Assembly: GCF_006385795.1 (NCBI RefSeq)
Contig: NZ_VFSS01000001.1
Location: 62,001-126,000 of the forward strand
From: [Mycoplasma] falconis
GTDB lineage: Bacteria > Bacillota_I > Bacilli_A > Mycoplasmatales > Metamycoplasmataceae
Length of the DNA: 64,000 bases
Reading direction: 5' to 3'
Shown: in pieces, positions 10,388 through 21,398 of the stretch
How positions within the stretch are numbered: the first letter of the stretch is position 1
Layout: every line of letters starts with the position of its first letter
Program-made: the position numbers and the translations under genes
Notes under the pieces: generated by a model
The model's database searches: none
Told to the model about the DNA's origin: nothing
Seen by the model: only the letters and a program-made list of their open reading frames with translations

Positions 10388-10410
10388 AAACGTTCTTACT
10401 TAGAACGTTT
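10388..10410 (-). terminator. Intrinsic terminator after YitT copy 3
   Basis: An 8-bp stem AAACGTTC/GAACGTTT with a 7-nt loop, followed on the minus strand by TTTATTTA. Confidence 0.85.
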
Positions 10411-10420
10411 AAATTAATTA

Positions 10421-11890
10421 TTAATCAACGAATGAAGTGTCAAATTGACCGATAATTTGATGAATATTAGAAATAGTAATTCAAGCATTAGGGTCAACAG
10501 ATTTAACTTCATCTAAAATTTGATCTTTTTCTAAAAATAAAGCAACTGTTTCAATCTTGCCAAATTCTTTATGATTAAATCCTCCAACACCGTTAAAAAT
10601 ATTAAATGAATGTAAATATCCAATCTTTTTGAAACGGCTTGCAACGTGTTCTGGTTTTTTAGTATAAATATCAATTCTAACTTTTTTGTATTTAGGATAA
10701 AACTTATTAACCAAAGCTGAAAATACTAATAAGTAAACTATTGTACCCATGATTCTTACAATAAATTCATCAAAATTTCAAACGTGTCCGTTAATGTTTC
10801 CTGTATATTCTAGTGAACCAATAACAATAGTAGAAAATGATGAAAAACAAATTGCTACCATTAAAAATACATTTCCAACTGGTTTTTTATTTTTATAAGC
10901 GATATAGTTTGAAATAACAGAAGTACCACCAATTGATCCTCTTTGTCTTCAAGCAACAATAGAAGCAAACCCTTCAGAAGCACCCCCTAAAATTGCATAA
11001 ACAATAATAGGTCAGTTTTCTCCATTATATACTCCAAATAATTTTGTATTTTTTCCATTAGTTAAACCTTCTCCTAATAAAATAGAAGGTACTAATTTTG
11101 TGTTTAAAGCGTAAACATCTGGGTTAGCAAAAATTTCTTTAACGTTATTTTGAACAAAATTTAAATCATTAGCATTAAATTTATTTACCAAATAATGAGC
11201 TAATTTAACTTCGTCTGCATTTAAAGAAGTTAATAAACTTGCTTTAATTTCGTTTGAAGAGCTTAATTGTTGAGCTGCTTCAAAAATATTTTGATAATTA
11301 TTTCTATTAATGTGAGTTATAAGTCTTGTATCCAACCCAAATGGATCTCAATAAAATCTTAAAATATTACCATCTTCTGTAACTACTTGCCCAATCGGAT
11401 TGTAAATTGTTATTCTTTGATTTATAAAGTTAACAATTGGGTTTGAACCTCTTCCGGCATATTCAATAAATAAACATTGAACTATTACTTGGAAAAGCAT
11501 TCAATAATAAGTTAACACCATAAACATTCTCGGGTTCATGCCCCAAAAAATAAACATTAACGGTAAGTTTACTATTACATAAAATAAACCATAAAATTGA
11601 GCGGTGGCAGGTGCAGTAAAAGTTATTATTTGTGATAGTGATGAGGTACCACTAGCAATAGTTGCTGCTTTCTTTAAAAAGACAGTTAAGGCAATGTTGT
11701 AAAGAAAGGCACTAACAAACATTCATAAAACTTTTTTAGGACATTTTTTTCAAACATTAAAAATGTTTATTTTTTGGGGATTTAATATCTCCATTTTTTG
11801 TTCTTTAAGTTTTAATTTTTCTTCTTTAGTTAGATTTTTCTTTTGTATCTTTTCTTTTGCCTTAGTTACTTTTTTAGATAACTCTGGCAT
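10421..11890 (-). CDS. YitT-family membrane protein, copy 3
   Basis: 489 residues, with AAAGGAA before the ATG at 11890. It shares the organisation of copies 1 and 2: a basic N-terminus rich in Lys/Glu, the LWMFVSAFLYNIALTVFL helix, a soluble insert (to about residue 290), a second membrane block and the DUF2179-like end (KKVRIDIYTKKPEHVASRF to GQFDTSFVD). It starts 1 nt after the dnaB stop and is therefore probably the last gene of the gdpP-rplI-dnaB operon. Its identity to copies 1 and 2 is lower in the insert than in the membrane and C-terminal parts. Confidence 0.85.
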
Positions 11891-11891
11891 A

Positions 11892-13340
11892 TTATTCCTT
11901 TCTAGGTTGTTGACTAAAACCATTAAAATTATTTTCTTTACGATTTTCGTAAATAAAACGATTACATTTAGCATCGAATAATAATTGAACCGTTCCGGTT
12001 GATCCGTGACGGTTTTTAGCGACGATAACACTAGTTAATGAAGGTTGATCGTGATCTATTTCATTATTATATCCTGATTTATTATTAGTATCGGCATTAT
12101 TAGATCCTTCATAAGTTTTCTTTTTATTGTAGTAATCGTTTCTATGAAGCATTAAAATAGCATCAGCGTCATTTTCCATGTTTCCAGATTCACGCAAATC
12201 TGACATCATAGGAGTTTTGTCTTCTCTTTTTTCAACGCTACGGCTTAATTGAGCTAACGCTAAAACTGGACAATGAAGTTCTCTCGCTAATTGTTTTAAA
12301 CCACGAGAAATTCTTCCCAACTCTAAACTTCTAGATTCAGCTGATCTTTTTGAAGAATCGCTAATTAATTGTAAATAGTCGATTATTACTAAATCAATTT
12401 TTTTATTTGAAGCTAAACGTTTTGAAAGCGTAGTTATATCAGAAATAGACAAAGTTGCTTTGTCATTTAAATACATATCTCAGTCTTTCATATGGTCAGC
12501 TGTTCAATAAATTCTGGTCGCTTCTTCTTTGGTTAATTCTTTCTTTCTTAAACCACTAATAGGAACCATCGAATCAATTGCCATTAACCTTTGCACTAAT
12601 TGCATATTGGACATTTCTAATGAGAAAAATAAAACCGTTTTACCGTCTTTAGCAACATTATTAGCAATGTTAAGGGCAAAAGCGGTTTTACCCATTGCTG
12701 GACGAGCCCCTAGTAAAATTAAATCACCTGGGTTAACCCCTAATAAAAGTTCGTCTAATGGTGGAAAACCAAATTGAAGACCAACGCCAATTTCGTTTCT
12801 TTCATTATTAATAATTGAGTAATACAAATTTTGGGCTGTTTGACCAATTTTAGTAAATGAAGTATTAACTTCAGATATATCTAAATTTAATAAATCAAGT
12901 TGTAAATTATTTATTAAATCTTTTACAATAAATGATTTATTTTGAATAGTAGATAAATTATTATTTAACAGTTTTATTAATTCGTCGGTTTTATATTGAT
13001 CAATAACGTTTTTAGCATATTTTTCAATTTCACTTAAAAAACCAGCGTTTTCAATTAAATGACTTATATAGTCGACACCTTGCATGTCGTACATTTTAAT
13101 GGTGTCAATTAATTTGTTATTACTTAGATAATTAATCAAAAGAGCAGAATCGAATTGTTTAGAATCTTGAGATAAATCAGCAATCGCTTTATATAAAGTG
13201 CGATGTACCGGAAAATGAAACATTCTAGCGTCTAAAATGTCTCCAATTTGTAAATAAGCTTCTGATTCACTCATTAGTAAACCTAATAAAGAAGCTTCAT
13301 TATTTAATATAACCAATTCTTTCTGCTCTAAATTTGTCAT
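11892..13340 (-). CDS. dnaB: Replicative DNA helicase DnaB
   Basis: The hexameric fork helicase, 482 residues. The N-terminal domain (ASLLGLLMSESEAYLQIGDI, about 15-34) binds primase and loaders. The RecA-like domain has Walker A GARPAMGKTAF (about 210-220) and Walker B VIIDYLQLI, followed by the family motifs SRSVEKREDKTPMMSDLRESG and NRHGSTG. One TGA at 12504 is Trp. It lies 6 nt after rplI in the gdpP-rplI-dnaB order conserved in Firmicutes. Confidence 0.97.
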
Positions 13341-13346
13341 AAATAC

Positions 13347-13781
13347 CTACTCTTCTCTAATAATTATTTTTAAGGTCGCTTCTACTTGTGGATGTAATTT
13401 AATTTTTACATTATGTGATCCAAATGTATTATATGATTCACCTTTCATAGCATGATCTGGAATTCTAATGTTTAATTTGTGTAATTCTTTTTCAATTGCT
13501 TTATGAGAAATTGAACCATGTACGATATTGCCATTTGATTTTAAAGAAAATACAATTGTCTGCTTTTCAATTTCTGCTTTTACTTCGTTTGCTTTTTTAA
13601 TTTCTTCTGCTAAATTTTCAGCAATCTTTTCTTTTACTCTACCAAGGTTTGCCATGGTTTGTTTATTAACTGGTTGAGCATAACCATTTTTAATTAAAAA
13701 GTTTTTAGCAAATCCATCTGCTACTTCAATAATGTCATTCACTTTGTTTTTTTGATAATTTTTAATTAATATTACTTTCAT
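13347..13781 (-). CDS. rplI: 50S ribosomal protein L9
   Basis: 144 residues with the N-terminal rRNA-binding part MKVILIKNYQKNKVNDIIEV, a long connecting helix (about 45-75) and the C-terminal domain ending EATLKIIIREE. Its start overlaps the gdpP 3' end by 20 nt, so it relies on translation of gdpP or on re-initiation. Confidence 0.96.
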   Translation of the reverse strand: MKVILIKNYQKNKVNDIIEVADGFAKNFLIKNGYAQPVNKQTMANLGRVKEKIAENLAEEIKKANEVKAEIEKQTIVFSLKSNGNIVHGSISHKAIEKELHKLNIRIPDHAMKGESYNTFGSHNVKIKLHPQVEATLKIIIREE

Positions 13782-15729
13782 CTTTCACACTCACTATTGC
13801 TTGTTTAATATTGTCAATAAATAAATCTAATTTTTCTGTTGTTTCTGCAGCGGCTGTCCCGAAGTGTCCTCCTCCGCCGACTGCTTCTGCTATCATTTGC
13901 ACGTTAGTATTAATGCCCCGTGCTGACATTTTATATTTTTTAGTTCCGGCAATTTTAGCAACTACAAAAGCTGCTTTTCGACCGTCTACTCTTAAAATTT
14001 CATCTGCTGCTTTTGAAATAATATCAGTTGCAACTTCTTCATCTTTAAAAGCTAAATAATAGCCTTTTTTAACCTCTTGTAAATTTTGTAATAAATCTCT
14101 AATCGTCTCAAAAACATCTTCTCGCATTTTTAACAATGATACTGCTTCAATAATTTTAGCTCCTCATTCTTGTAAAAGTGAAGCAGCACTAAACGTTTTA
14201 GCTGTAACTTGTTTTTGAAAATTATTAGTATCTAAATAAATTCCGTTTAATAAAAGTTGCGCACATTGGCTATCAATTTTATCGCTATTAGATGTTAAAG
14301 CAATAATTTCAGTAACAATCTCTGAAGCAGATGAAGCCGAAGAATCGATATAAAGATTTTCTCTAAATGCAAATTCAGGATTAATACTGATTCGATGGTG
14401 ATCTAAAACAATGATGTTTTCTTTCTTAACATTTTTAAAAGCTTCTTCGTTTTCAATTCTACTTTGATCAAAAGTATCACAAATTACAACCAAACTTTTT
14501 TCGTCAGTTAATACATTAGCTTCTTTAACTGAGATAAATCAACTTTGATGTTCAGCAGATAAACTTTCAAAAACATGTCTTGTTGTTTCATCGAAAGTTT
14601 TATTTTGGATATAAGCTTCTTTACCTAAAGCCCTTGCTAAAGTACATACTCCGAAAGTAGAACCTAATGCATCTAAATCGGCATCTTTATGACCATAAAT
14701 AATAACTTTATCAATTAATTTAGATCTTATTTTGGCCAATAACATTTTAGCTATGTAATTAGTATTAGTCCTTGATAAATTAACATCTATTTCCGAAGTT
14801 GAGCCATAATGACGTGGCTTTTCATCACGAGTCATAACAGTGATTTGATCCCCACCACGAGTTTGTGATTGCATTAAGGCATCTTTTGCTAATTGTTCTA
14901 GAGAATCATATTTAAAGTTTCCGTAAGAAAACCCGACCGAAAAAGTTATATCGATGTTTCTGACTGTTTGTTTACCTTTAAAAGAATTAAAAAAAGTAAA
15001 TTGTTGTTTTTCTCATAAATTTAAGGTCTCTTGATTGGTTATTAAGAAAAACCTTCCATTTTCATATTGACGATAAGTTAAATTAAATTTTCTCGAAAGT
15101 TCATCTAACATGTTAATAACTTGACCATAAAATTTAAACATATCTTCTTGTGAAAGAATTGCCCGATACATATTCATATTGTCAATACTTAATTCACCAA
15201 AAACAATTCTTTGACGTTTGTAATCTTCTAATAAATTAGTTTGAATTGTTATATCTCTAATAGTTACAATGTTATGTTCAAAAGAAACGTGAACTTGATA
15301 ATCATATTTATCTACTTGAAAATTAAAATCTAAATTATCATCATTTCACTCATCAACCAAAAATAATTCTTTGATAGTTTTATTTAAAACGTTATCTCCA
15401 AATCTTTTTTTAATAAAATCACTAGCTCAAATAATTTTGCCGTTATTTAAAAAGATAATTGAACCAATTTCATATTGTCCGATCTCTTCTTGAATGTAAT
15501 AATTTAGAGATCTTTTGGCGACAATTGCCCTTCTTAAATAAGAAGATAATAGATTAACTGTCAAATAAATTAAAAGCCCAGCTACTACCAGCATGTATAA
15601 CACTGCAACAAAAATCTGAATTCAGCCGCTTAATTTAAAAACTCCAACAAAAAAAGCTACTGTTGGCAATAAAAATAAAAATATTATTTGTAAAGCTAAA
15701 ACTATTTTTTGATGACGATTAATTTTCAT
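13762..15729 (-). CDS. gdpP: Cyclic-di-AMP phosphodiesterase GdpP (YybT)
   Basis: 655 residues, with three interrupting TGA codons as Trp. Two N-terminal membrane helices (about 8-60) are followed by a PAS-like region, a degenerate GGDEF region (SVGFSYGNFKYDSLEQLA) and a C-terminal DHH/DHHA1 phosphodiesterase with YGHKDADLDALGS, DHHRIS and GGGGHFGTAA. The family hydrolyses c-di-AMP to pApA. No Shine-Dalgarno is visible; the -10 box places transcription about 2 nt before the ATG. It heads an operon with rplI, dnaB and a YitT-like gene, downstream of the engB terminator. Confidence 0.94.
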
Positions 15730-15737
15730 ATTATTTA

Positions 15738-15743
15738 ATTATA
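15738..15743 (-). promoter_or_regulatory. -10 box of gdpP operon, near-leaderless
   Basis: TATAAT with predicted start at 15731, two bases before the ATG at 15729. It lies immediately after the engB terminator T run. Confidence 0.55.
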
Positions 15744-15752
15744 TATTAAAAA

Positions 15753-15773
15753 GCTCTAACTTATAGTTAGAGC
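15753..15773 (-). terminator. Intrinsic terminator after engB
   Basis: An 8-bp stem GCTCTAAC/GTTAGAGC with a 5-nt loop, followed on the minus strand by TTTTT. Confidence 0.85.
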
Positions 15774-15815
15774 CATGGTTATCTTTAAATCCTTTTTGTT
15801 TCAAATCTAAGAAAA

Positions 15816-16367
15816 TTACATATTATAAAATTCTCTTAATTCATCAATACCGATATTTTTATTGGCTGAAACCATAAAAATATTTATCTCGTTTTTAAAA
15901 GTTAAAGCTTGCTGTTTCACCTTGTGTTTTTGTGATTGATTTGCCTTATCAATTTTCGTAATTACGATGTCAAATTTTATATTTAAAAAGTTTAAATAAT
16001 CAATCATTTCAAGATCAATTTGTTGGAAACCCACTTTACCATCAATTAAGATTAATACAACTTTTTCACTTTTATCATTTCTAAAATAAAAATCGATAAT
16101 GCCAGCAACTTTTTCTTGATGTTTTTTACCCATAATCGCAAAACCATATCCAGGTAAATCAACAACAATTTTTTGAGTATCTGTTTCAAAATAATTAATT
16201 AATCTTGTTCTACCGGGAGTAGAAGAAGTTTTGGCAATTTTTTGTTTAGCTAAAGCATTAATCAAACTTGATTTACCAACATTTGATCTACCTCAAAAAA
16301 CTATTTGTTTGTCTTCTTCGTCAAATCAACTATTATGGTCGGAAGCACTTTTTATAAATTTTCACAT
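15816..16367 (-). CDS. engB: Ribosome biogenesis GTP-binding protein EngB (YsxC)
   Basis: 183 residues. GTPase motifs in order: G1 GRSNVGKSSL (26-35), G2/G3 STPGRTRLINYF and DLPGYGFA, G4 TKIDK, and a G5-like SANK. EngB acts in late assembly of the 50S subunit. Three TGA codons lie in the first 25 residues, which hides the true start from standard-code tools; the ATG at 16367 is preferred because TATAAT ends exactly 7 nt upstream, implying a leaderless mRNA. It is divergent from fba. Confidence 0.95.
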
Positions 16368-16373
16368 GCAAAT

Positions 16374-16379
16374 ATTATA
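16374..16379 (-). promoter_or_regulatory. -10 box of engB, leaderless
   Basis: TATAAT with the predicted +1 at 16367, exactly the A of the engB ATG. Confidence 0.6.
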
Positions 16380-16438
16380 AATATTTATTACTTTTTCATA
16401 CTTATTTCTCATTTCATTAATTAGCTTTAATATGCCAA

Positions 16439-16444
16439 TATAAT
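16439..16444 (+). promoter_or_regulatory. -10 box of fba, leaderless
   Basis: TATAAT with the predicted +1 at 16451, exactly the A of the fba ATG. It mirrors the engB promoter 60 bases away on the other strand. Confidence 0.6.
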
Positions 16445-16450
16445 TTAAAT

Positions 16451-17305
16451 ATGACAAACGGAAAAGAAATAGTAAAAAACTTATATAAACAAGGGAAAGC
16501 AATTTTACACATAAATGCAAACAATCTAGAATGAATTAAAAATATTTTAGAAGTATTTAATGAATTAAGAGAAGATGTAATTATTGGCTTTTCTCCATCA
16601 GCTATTAAATATATGGGTGGATATAAAACTTGTTTAAATTTAGTTGAAAATTTAATTGAAGATTTAAATATACAAATTAAAGCAATACCTCATTTAGATC
16701 ACGGTAATTTCTATCAATGCTTAAAAGCTATTAATACAGGTTTTAAATCTGTAATGTTTGATGGTTCGCATTTACCTTTTGAAGAAAACTATGAAAAAAC
16801 TAAACAATTAATTGATATTTCTAAAAAAAATAATGTAACTGTCGAAGCAGAGGTAGGTTTAATTGGCGGTCAAGAAGATGGTATTGAAAATCTAAAATGT
16901 ATGCTTACTGATTTAAAAGAAGCTCAAAAAATGAAGGAATTAGGAGTTGATTATTTAGCTGTCGGTATCAATAATTATCATGGAAGATATCCAGAAAAAT
17001 GAGATGGTTTAAATTTTACTAAATTAGAAGAACTAAACAATAGCCTTAAAATACCTTTAGTTTTACACGGTAGTTCTGGTATTGATTTACAAGAAATTAA
17101 AAAAGCAGTAAAACTAGGAATAAGCAAAATTAATATTAATACCGCTTTACAAGAAGTGAATGCATTTGCAATTAAAGAGTATTTAGAAAAATACGATTTA
17201 AATAAAGGCAAAAACTATGACCCTCGCAAAATTTATGGTTTTGCTTCTGAAAAAGTCAAACAATATTTAAGGGCTTTTGTTAAAGACTTTTTAAATGAAA
17301 AATAA
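16451..17305 (+). CDS. fba: Class II fructose-bisphosphate aldolase
   Basis: 284 residues. The enzyme splits fructose 1,6-bisphosphate into glyceraldehyde 3-phosphate and dihydroxyacetone phosphate in glycolysis. Zinc and substrate motifs are visible: HLDHG (about 81-85), MFDGSHLPFEEN, VEAEVGLIGGQEDG, a GINNYHGRYP metal-His segment, LVLHGSSGI and KININTALQ. The C-terminal YDPRK resembles FbaA of Bacillus. Two TGA codons (16531, 17000) are Trp. There is no Shine-Dalgarno, and the promoter predicts a leaderless transcript. The 3' end overlaps the nuclease lipoprotein gene by 11 nt. Confidence 0.93.
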
Positions 17306-18464
17306 AAATATTTCTAAATTATTTTTAGGTAATTCTTTATTATTTTTCGTCCCAACAATAACTATATCTTGTAATAATTTAACATCTGCTGAAATTAAGA
17401 AAAATTTTGAATTAGATTTTAGTTTATTTACTTCTTTTTCCGGAAACGAAGAATTTAACCTTGTGGCCAATAAATTAAATGATCTTAAAAATATAGCGAA
17501 TACTTCTAAACAAACTTTTTTAGAAAAAGCTAGAATTTTTTATAGCAAATATAACAATCAAATAGAAGAAATAGAAAATAAACTTTTAGATCAACAAATT
17601 GAATATTTAGAAATTTTATGTTCTATATCAAATAAAAATTTGAAAATATTTTTAAGAAATTTAATAAAAATTTGTACTCAAAATCCTGAATATGAAATAA
17701 GAGAAAAATGATTAAATATAAATAAATATTTAAAATCAAATTTGAAAATCATTAAACCTAATTTTGAAAATCTGAAGCGTTACTTAGAACAAAACAACAA
17801 TGAACCAAATAATATAAAAGCAAAAATTAAAGATTTTGATAAATTACAAAATAATTATTTTAAGTATTTGAACTATTATTCACCTAAATATTTAGAAGAT
17901 TTCAAATACAATTTTTCTGATTTTTTAAAAGCAAATAAAGCGACTTATGTAAAGTTAGATAAAATAATAGACGGAGACACTATTAGTGTCTATTTAAAAA
18001 ACGATAAATTTAAAATCCGTTTTGCCGGAATTGATACACCAGAAATAAGAAAAGCAAATAATACTTATGAGCAAAACAAAAATATAAATGATATACAAAA
18101 TAAACACGGATTAATAGCCAAAAAATATATAGAAAAAATTTTAACTAATGCAAATAAAATAATTTTAGTTCCACAAGTAAATGCTTATAAAAACAATAAT
18201 AGTATAAAAGATAAATATAACCGGATAATATCAATTATTTATTTTTTAGATAAAAACAATTATTTAGCTAACTTAAATTTAGAAATTATTAAAAATGGTT
18301 ACGGAATAATGAAATATATAAGTATTGACGCAGATAATATTTATTTCACCAAGAATGAAGAATATTACAATAAATTAGTTGAAGCTTCTATTTATGCAAA
18401 AAATAATAATTTAGGTGTTTATAAAAATAAAGATGAATATAGTTTTATTTATCCAAAAAAGTAG
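17295..18464 (+). CDS. Surface lipoprotein with staphylococcal-nuclease-like domain
   Basis: 389 residues with a TGA Trp at 17709. The signal peptide ends in ITISC with lipidated Cys26. A helical region of about 190 residues precedes an SNase domain: IIDGDTISV, RFAGIDTPE and DKYNRIISIIYF supply the usual Arg, Glu and Arg catalytic set plus calcium ligands. Such mycoplasma membrane nucleases degrade host DNA and RNA to provide nucleotides. The ATG lies inside fba with no clear Shine-Dalgarno, so coupling to fba translation is likely. Confidence 0.88.
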
Positions 18465-18490
18465 AGATAGACATAGCCAATCTCTACTTT
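18458..18490. terminator. Two-way intrinsic terminator between nuclease gene and rsmG
   Basis: An 11-bp stem AAAGTAGAGAT/ATCTCTACTTT; it overlaps the ends of both converging genes. Confidence 0.9.
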
Positions 18491-19200
18491 TTATTTAAAT
18501 TATACTTAATTATTTGAGCTCATTTTCTTGGGATATCATAAGGGGTTTTAAATTCTTTTTTATAATAAACCAAAACATTATTAATACTAAAAAACTTGTT
18601 TAAATCTTTGACTTGAAAATTAATACTTAATTTATTTTTTATTCAGTTAGCATTGTTTATTTCTTCAGAATAATTTTGAGATTTTAAAAAACAAAAAGTT
18701 GAATCAATTTTTCCTAATTTGTGAGTAATTTCTACAAGGTTTTTTAATTCACTAACTGCTCTTGCTGAAATAAAATCAAAGATTTCTGAATCTTTAGAAT
18801 CTTCTGCTCTTACTGGTTTTACTGCAATATTTTTTAAATTTAATTTTTCTATAACCTTATTTAAAAAATAAACTCTTTTTTGCATGGGTTCATAAATAGT
18901 AAGATCAAAATCTGGGTTATATATAAAGTATGGCAATATTGGAAAACCAGCTCCAGAACCTATATCTAAAACATTTTTATTTTTAAAATCAAAAATATTT
19001 TTTTCAATTTTTTTAAAAATTAATATTGATTCTATTAAACCTTCGCAAATTAATTTTTCATCATAAAAACCTGTAAGGTTGTACTTACTATTCTCTTCTT
19101 CAATCAAAACATAATATTGATATAAATTTTGTTTAACTATTTCAGAAGTTAAGGGTAAATATTTATCAAATAAATTAAATGCTGCCTTTTCCGTAATCAT
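18484..19200 (-). CDS. rsmG: 16S rRNA (guanine-N7) methyltransferase RsmG (GidB)
   Basis: 238 residues after reading TGA codons (18643 and near the end) as Trp. The SAM-binding motif VLDIGSGAGFPILPY lies at about 72-86; upstream NLTGFYD matches the GidB N-terminal pattern, and FDFISARAVSEL is the family motif. It methylates G527 (E. coli numbering) of 16S rRNA. The start overlaps the prs 3' end by 26 nt. Confidence 0.93.
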
Positions 19201-20143
19201 TATAAATTTCCGTAATTGAGGTGTTGTTTACATTAGCTTCAATAACTAAACTTAAAAAGTGAGCCATTGAAAGTTCTTTTAATTTTTTAAAATGTGATAA
19301 ATCAGAATGGTCGATAGAATTTGTAATAATAACCTCGTCAATAATAGGATTATTTTCAAACATTTCAAAGCCTCGACTAAATAATCCGTGAGTTGCGGCA
19401 ATAATTATTTTTTTAGCTCCTTGTTTTTTAAGAGCTTCTGCTGCGTGAATAATTGTTCCGCCGGTGTCAATTATGTCGTCAAAAATAATAACATTTTCAT
19501 CTTTGACATCACCTAAAACACCCATTATTTCTGATACATTCGGTCCAGTACGACGTTTATCAATAATAGCAATATTAGCTTCTTTATTTAAAAGTTCTGA
19601 TAGTTGTCTTGCCCTAACTGCTCCACCATGGTCTGGAGATACAATAACAAATTTATCTTCGCGATTTCTTAACTCGTTAACAAAAATAAATTGTCCTCTT
19701 AAATCATCAACAGGAATATTAAAGAAACCTTGAATTGAAGCGTTATGTAAATCAATAGCAATTATTTTATCCGCTCCCGCTTTTTCTAAAAGATCTGCTA
19801 CTAATTTAGCTGTAATAGGATGTCTTCCAGAAGTTTTTCTATCTTGTCTTGAATAACCATAATAAGTCATAACACAAATAATTCTTTTAGCACTAGCTCT
19901 TTTTAAAGAATCAATAAAAATTAATAAATCCATTAAATTATCATTAACAGGTTTTGATGTATTGCAAATAATAAACACAGTTTTATTTCTAACAGTTGTA
20001 TTAGATCAAAGTAAATGTTCACCGTCAGCAAAAGTGGTTTTTTGAATATCTTCAATTTCACAATCTAAATAACCGCCAATTTCTTTGGCTAGTTTTTTAG
20101 AATTATCCATTCCAAAAATAGTAATATTTTCGTTTCTAATCAT
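19175..20143 (-). CDS. prs: Ribose-phosphate pyrophosphokinase
   Basis: 322 residues starting at 20143 behind AAGGAGAG; an in-frame TGA after residue 40 (EHLLW) is Trp. The enzyme makes PRPP from ribose 5-phosphate and ATP for nucleotide salvage. Visible motifs: YGYSRQDRK, DLHNASIQGFF, and the PRPP loop DDIIDTGGT. It forms a short operon with rsmG. Confidence 0.96.
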
Positions 20144-20210
20144 ATTTAAAACTCTCCTTAATAATGTATAAAAATTTTAACACATAAAACAGTGGCAATA
20201 AAATAAAGAA

Positions 20211-20230
20211 AATCAAGCCTAAGCTTGATT
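20211..20230 (-). terminator. Intrinsic terminator after endonuclease I lipoprotein gene
   Basis: An 8-bp stem AATCAAGC/GCTTGATT with a CTAA loop, followed on the minus strand by TTTCTTTATTTT. Confidence 0.85.
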
Positions 20231-20236
20231 AAGTAA

Positions 20237-21280
20237 TTATTTAAGTGAAATAGCTATTCCTTTGTTATGAAATACATAATCATTATTATTGTTAAATACA
20301 ACATCAATTAATTCTGGATAATCTAAAAATGGATTTCTATTACGTTGATGCTTATAAATTCCATTATTTCTATCTAAATCAAATTGCGAAATTGGATCTA
20401 ATTTATTTCATTCTAAAAATGTTTTTAAAAAAGAACTTTTAATAATATTTCTGCCATTTACTTTTTGGAATACTCTTGAACCGACAGTATTTGATATATT
20501 TTTATCTTGATAAGTTAATACAAAGTATAAATAAGCTCTTGAAACATCACCTTTAAATTCATTAATAACTTCTGTTACTTGACCGCCGTCTTCTTTACCT
20601 TTACCTATTTTGGTTCCGTTAACAGTTATATTTTTAGCACTAATAACATCTCCATAAGGTAAATTACTATGTAATGCATTAACTTTTTTATCAGTAGGTC
20701 AAACATGGTGGGCGTCATTACGCATTGGGTTACCCTTAGCAAATCATGATTGAGGCACTAAATGCTCTCTATTCATTCCATCACCTTCTTTATTTCCTCT
20801 ATCCTGAAAGCGACCATGAAATTGAACATATTTATCTTTTCCCTCTGGGTTTTCTTCGTATATATCTAATACTGAGCCATCATTTTCATAATATTTATCA
20901 ACAAAAGCATCTTTATATGTATCAAATAAATCGTTATAATTACCTGTTTTATTTCGGTTAGCTTTTTGAATTAAAAATAATCCTTCTCTTAAATCATTAC
21001 CTTTTAAACCATCTATTGATTTATAAAAATCGCTTGGTTTATATACTATATTAGAATCTTGATATTCATTGCTTTTTGGTTCAGCAGGTTTAACCGGTTC
21101 AGGTGATGGAGCAGGTTGTGGTTGTGGTTTTGGATCGGGAGCAGGAGTTGGGTCGGGTTGTGGATTTGGATTTTTTGGTTGAGGTTCCGGTTGGGGTTTA
21201 TTACAATTAGAAGCAATTAAAGAAACTGGAACACAGGCTAAAAAAGCGGTGCTAGTTAAAAAGATTTTAAATTTATTCAT
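20237..21280 (-). CDS. Endonuclease I family lipoprotein
   Basis: 347 residues. The signal peptide ends near SLIASNC (Cys26 probably lipidated), then comes a Pro-rich spacer of about 40 residues (PQP, PDP, PAP units) that should span the surface layer. The catalytic part has NREHLVPQSWF and NDAHHVWPTD, then LHSNLPYG, the His-Me finger pattern of EndA/NucM secreted endonucleases. It likely degrades extracellular nucleic acid for salvage and may attack host DNA traps. Three TGA Trp codons occur in the C-terminal half. Confidence 0.87.
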
Positions 21281-21349
21281 TATTTTTTATCCTTATTTAT
21301 TATTGATATTTAATTAAATTTTATTACAGTATAAAACAAATAATTATAA

Positions 21350-21375
21350 AAAGCCGCTTTATTAAAAACGGCTTT
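21350..21375 (-). terminator. Intrinsic terminator after the 42-residue basic protein gene
   Basis: A 7-bp GC-rich stem AAAGCCG/CGGCTTT with a 12-nt loop and TTTTTATAA tail on the minus strand. Confidence 0.8.
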
Positions 21376-21398
21376 ATTATTAACATGTGAAATTAAAA

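Noticed and set aside
11763..11981. Plus-strand open frames over YitT copy 3, dnaB, gdpP, parE, atpD and others
   Set aside because: They lie opposite well-conserved genes, have no ribosome sites and no recognisable products; they arise from the low-stop AT-rich coding strand.
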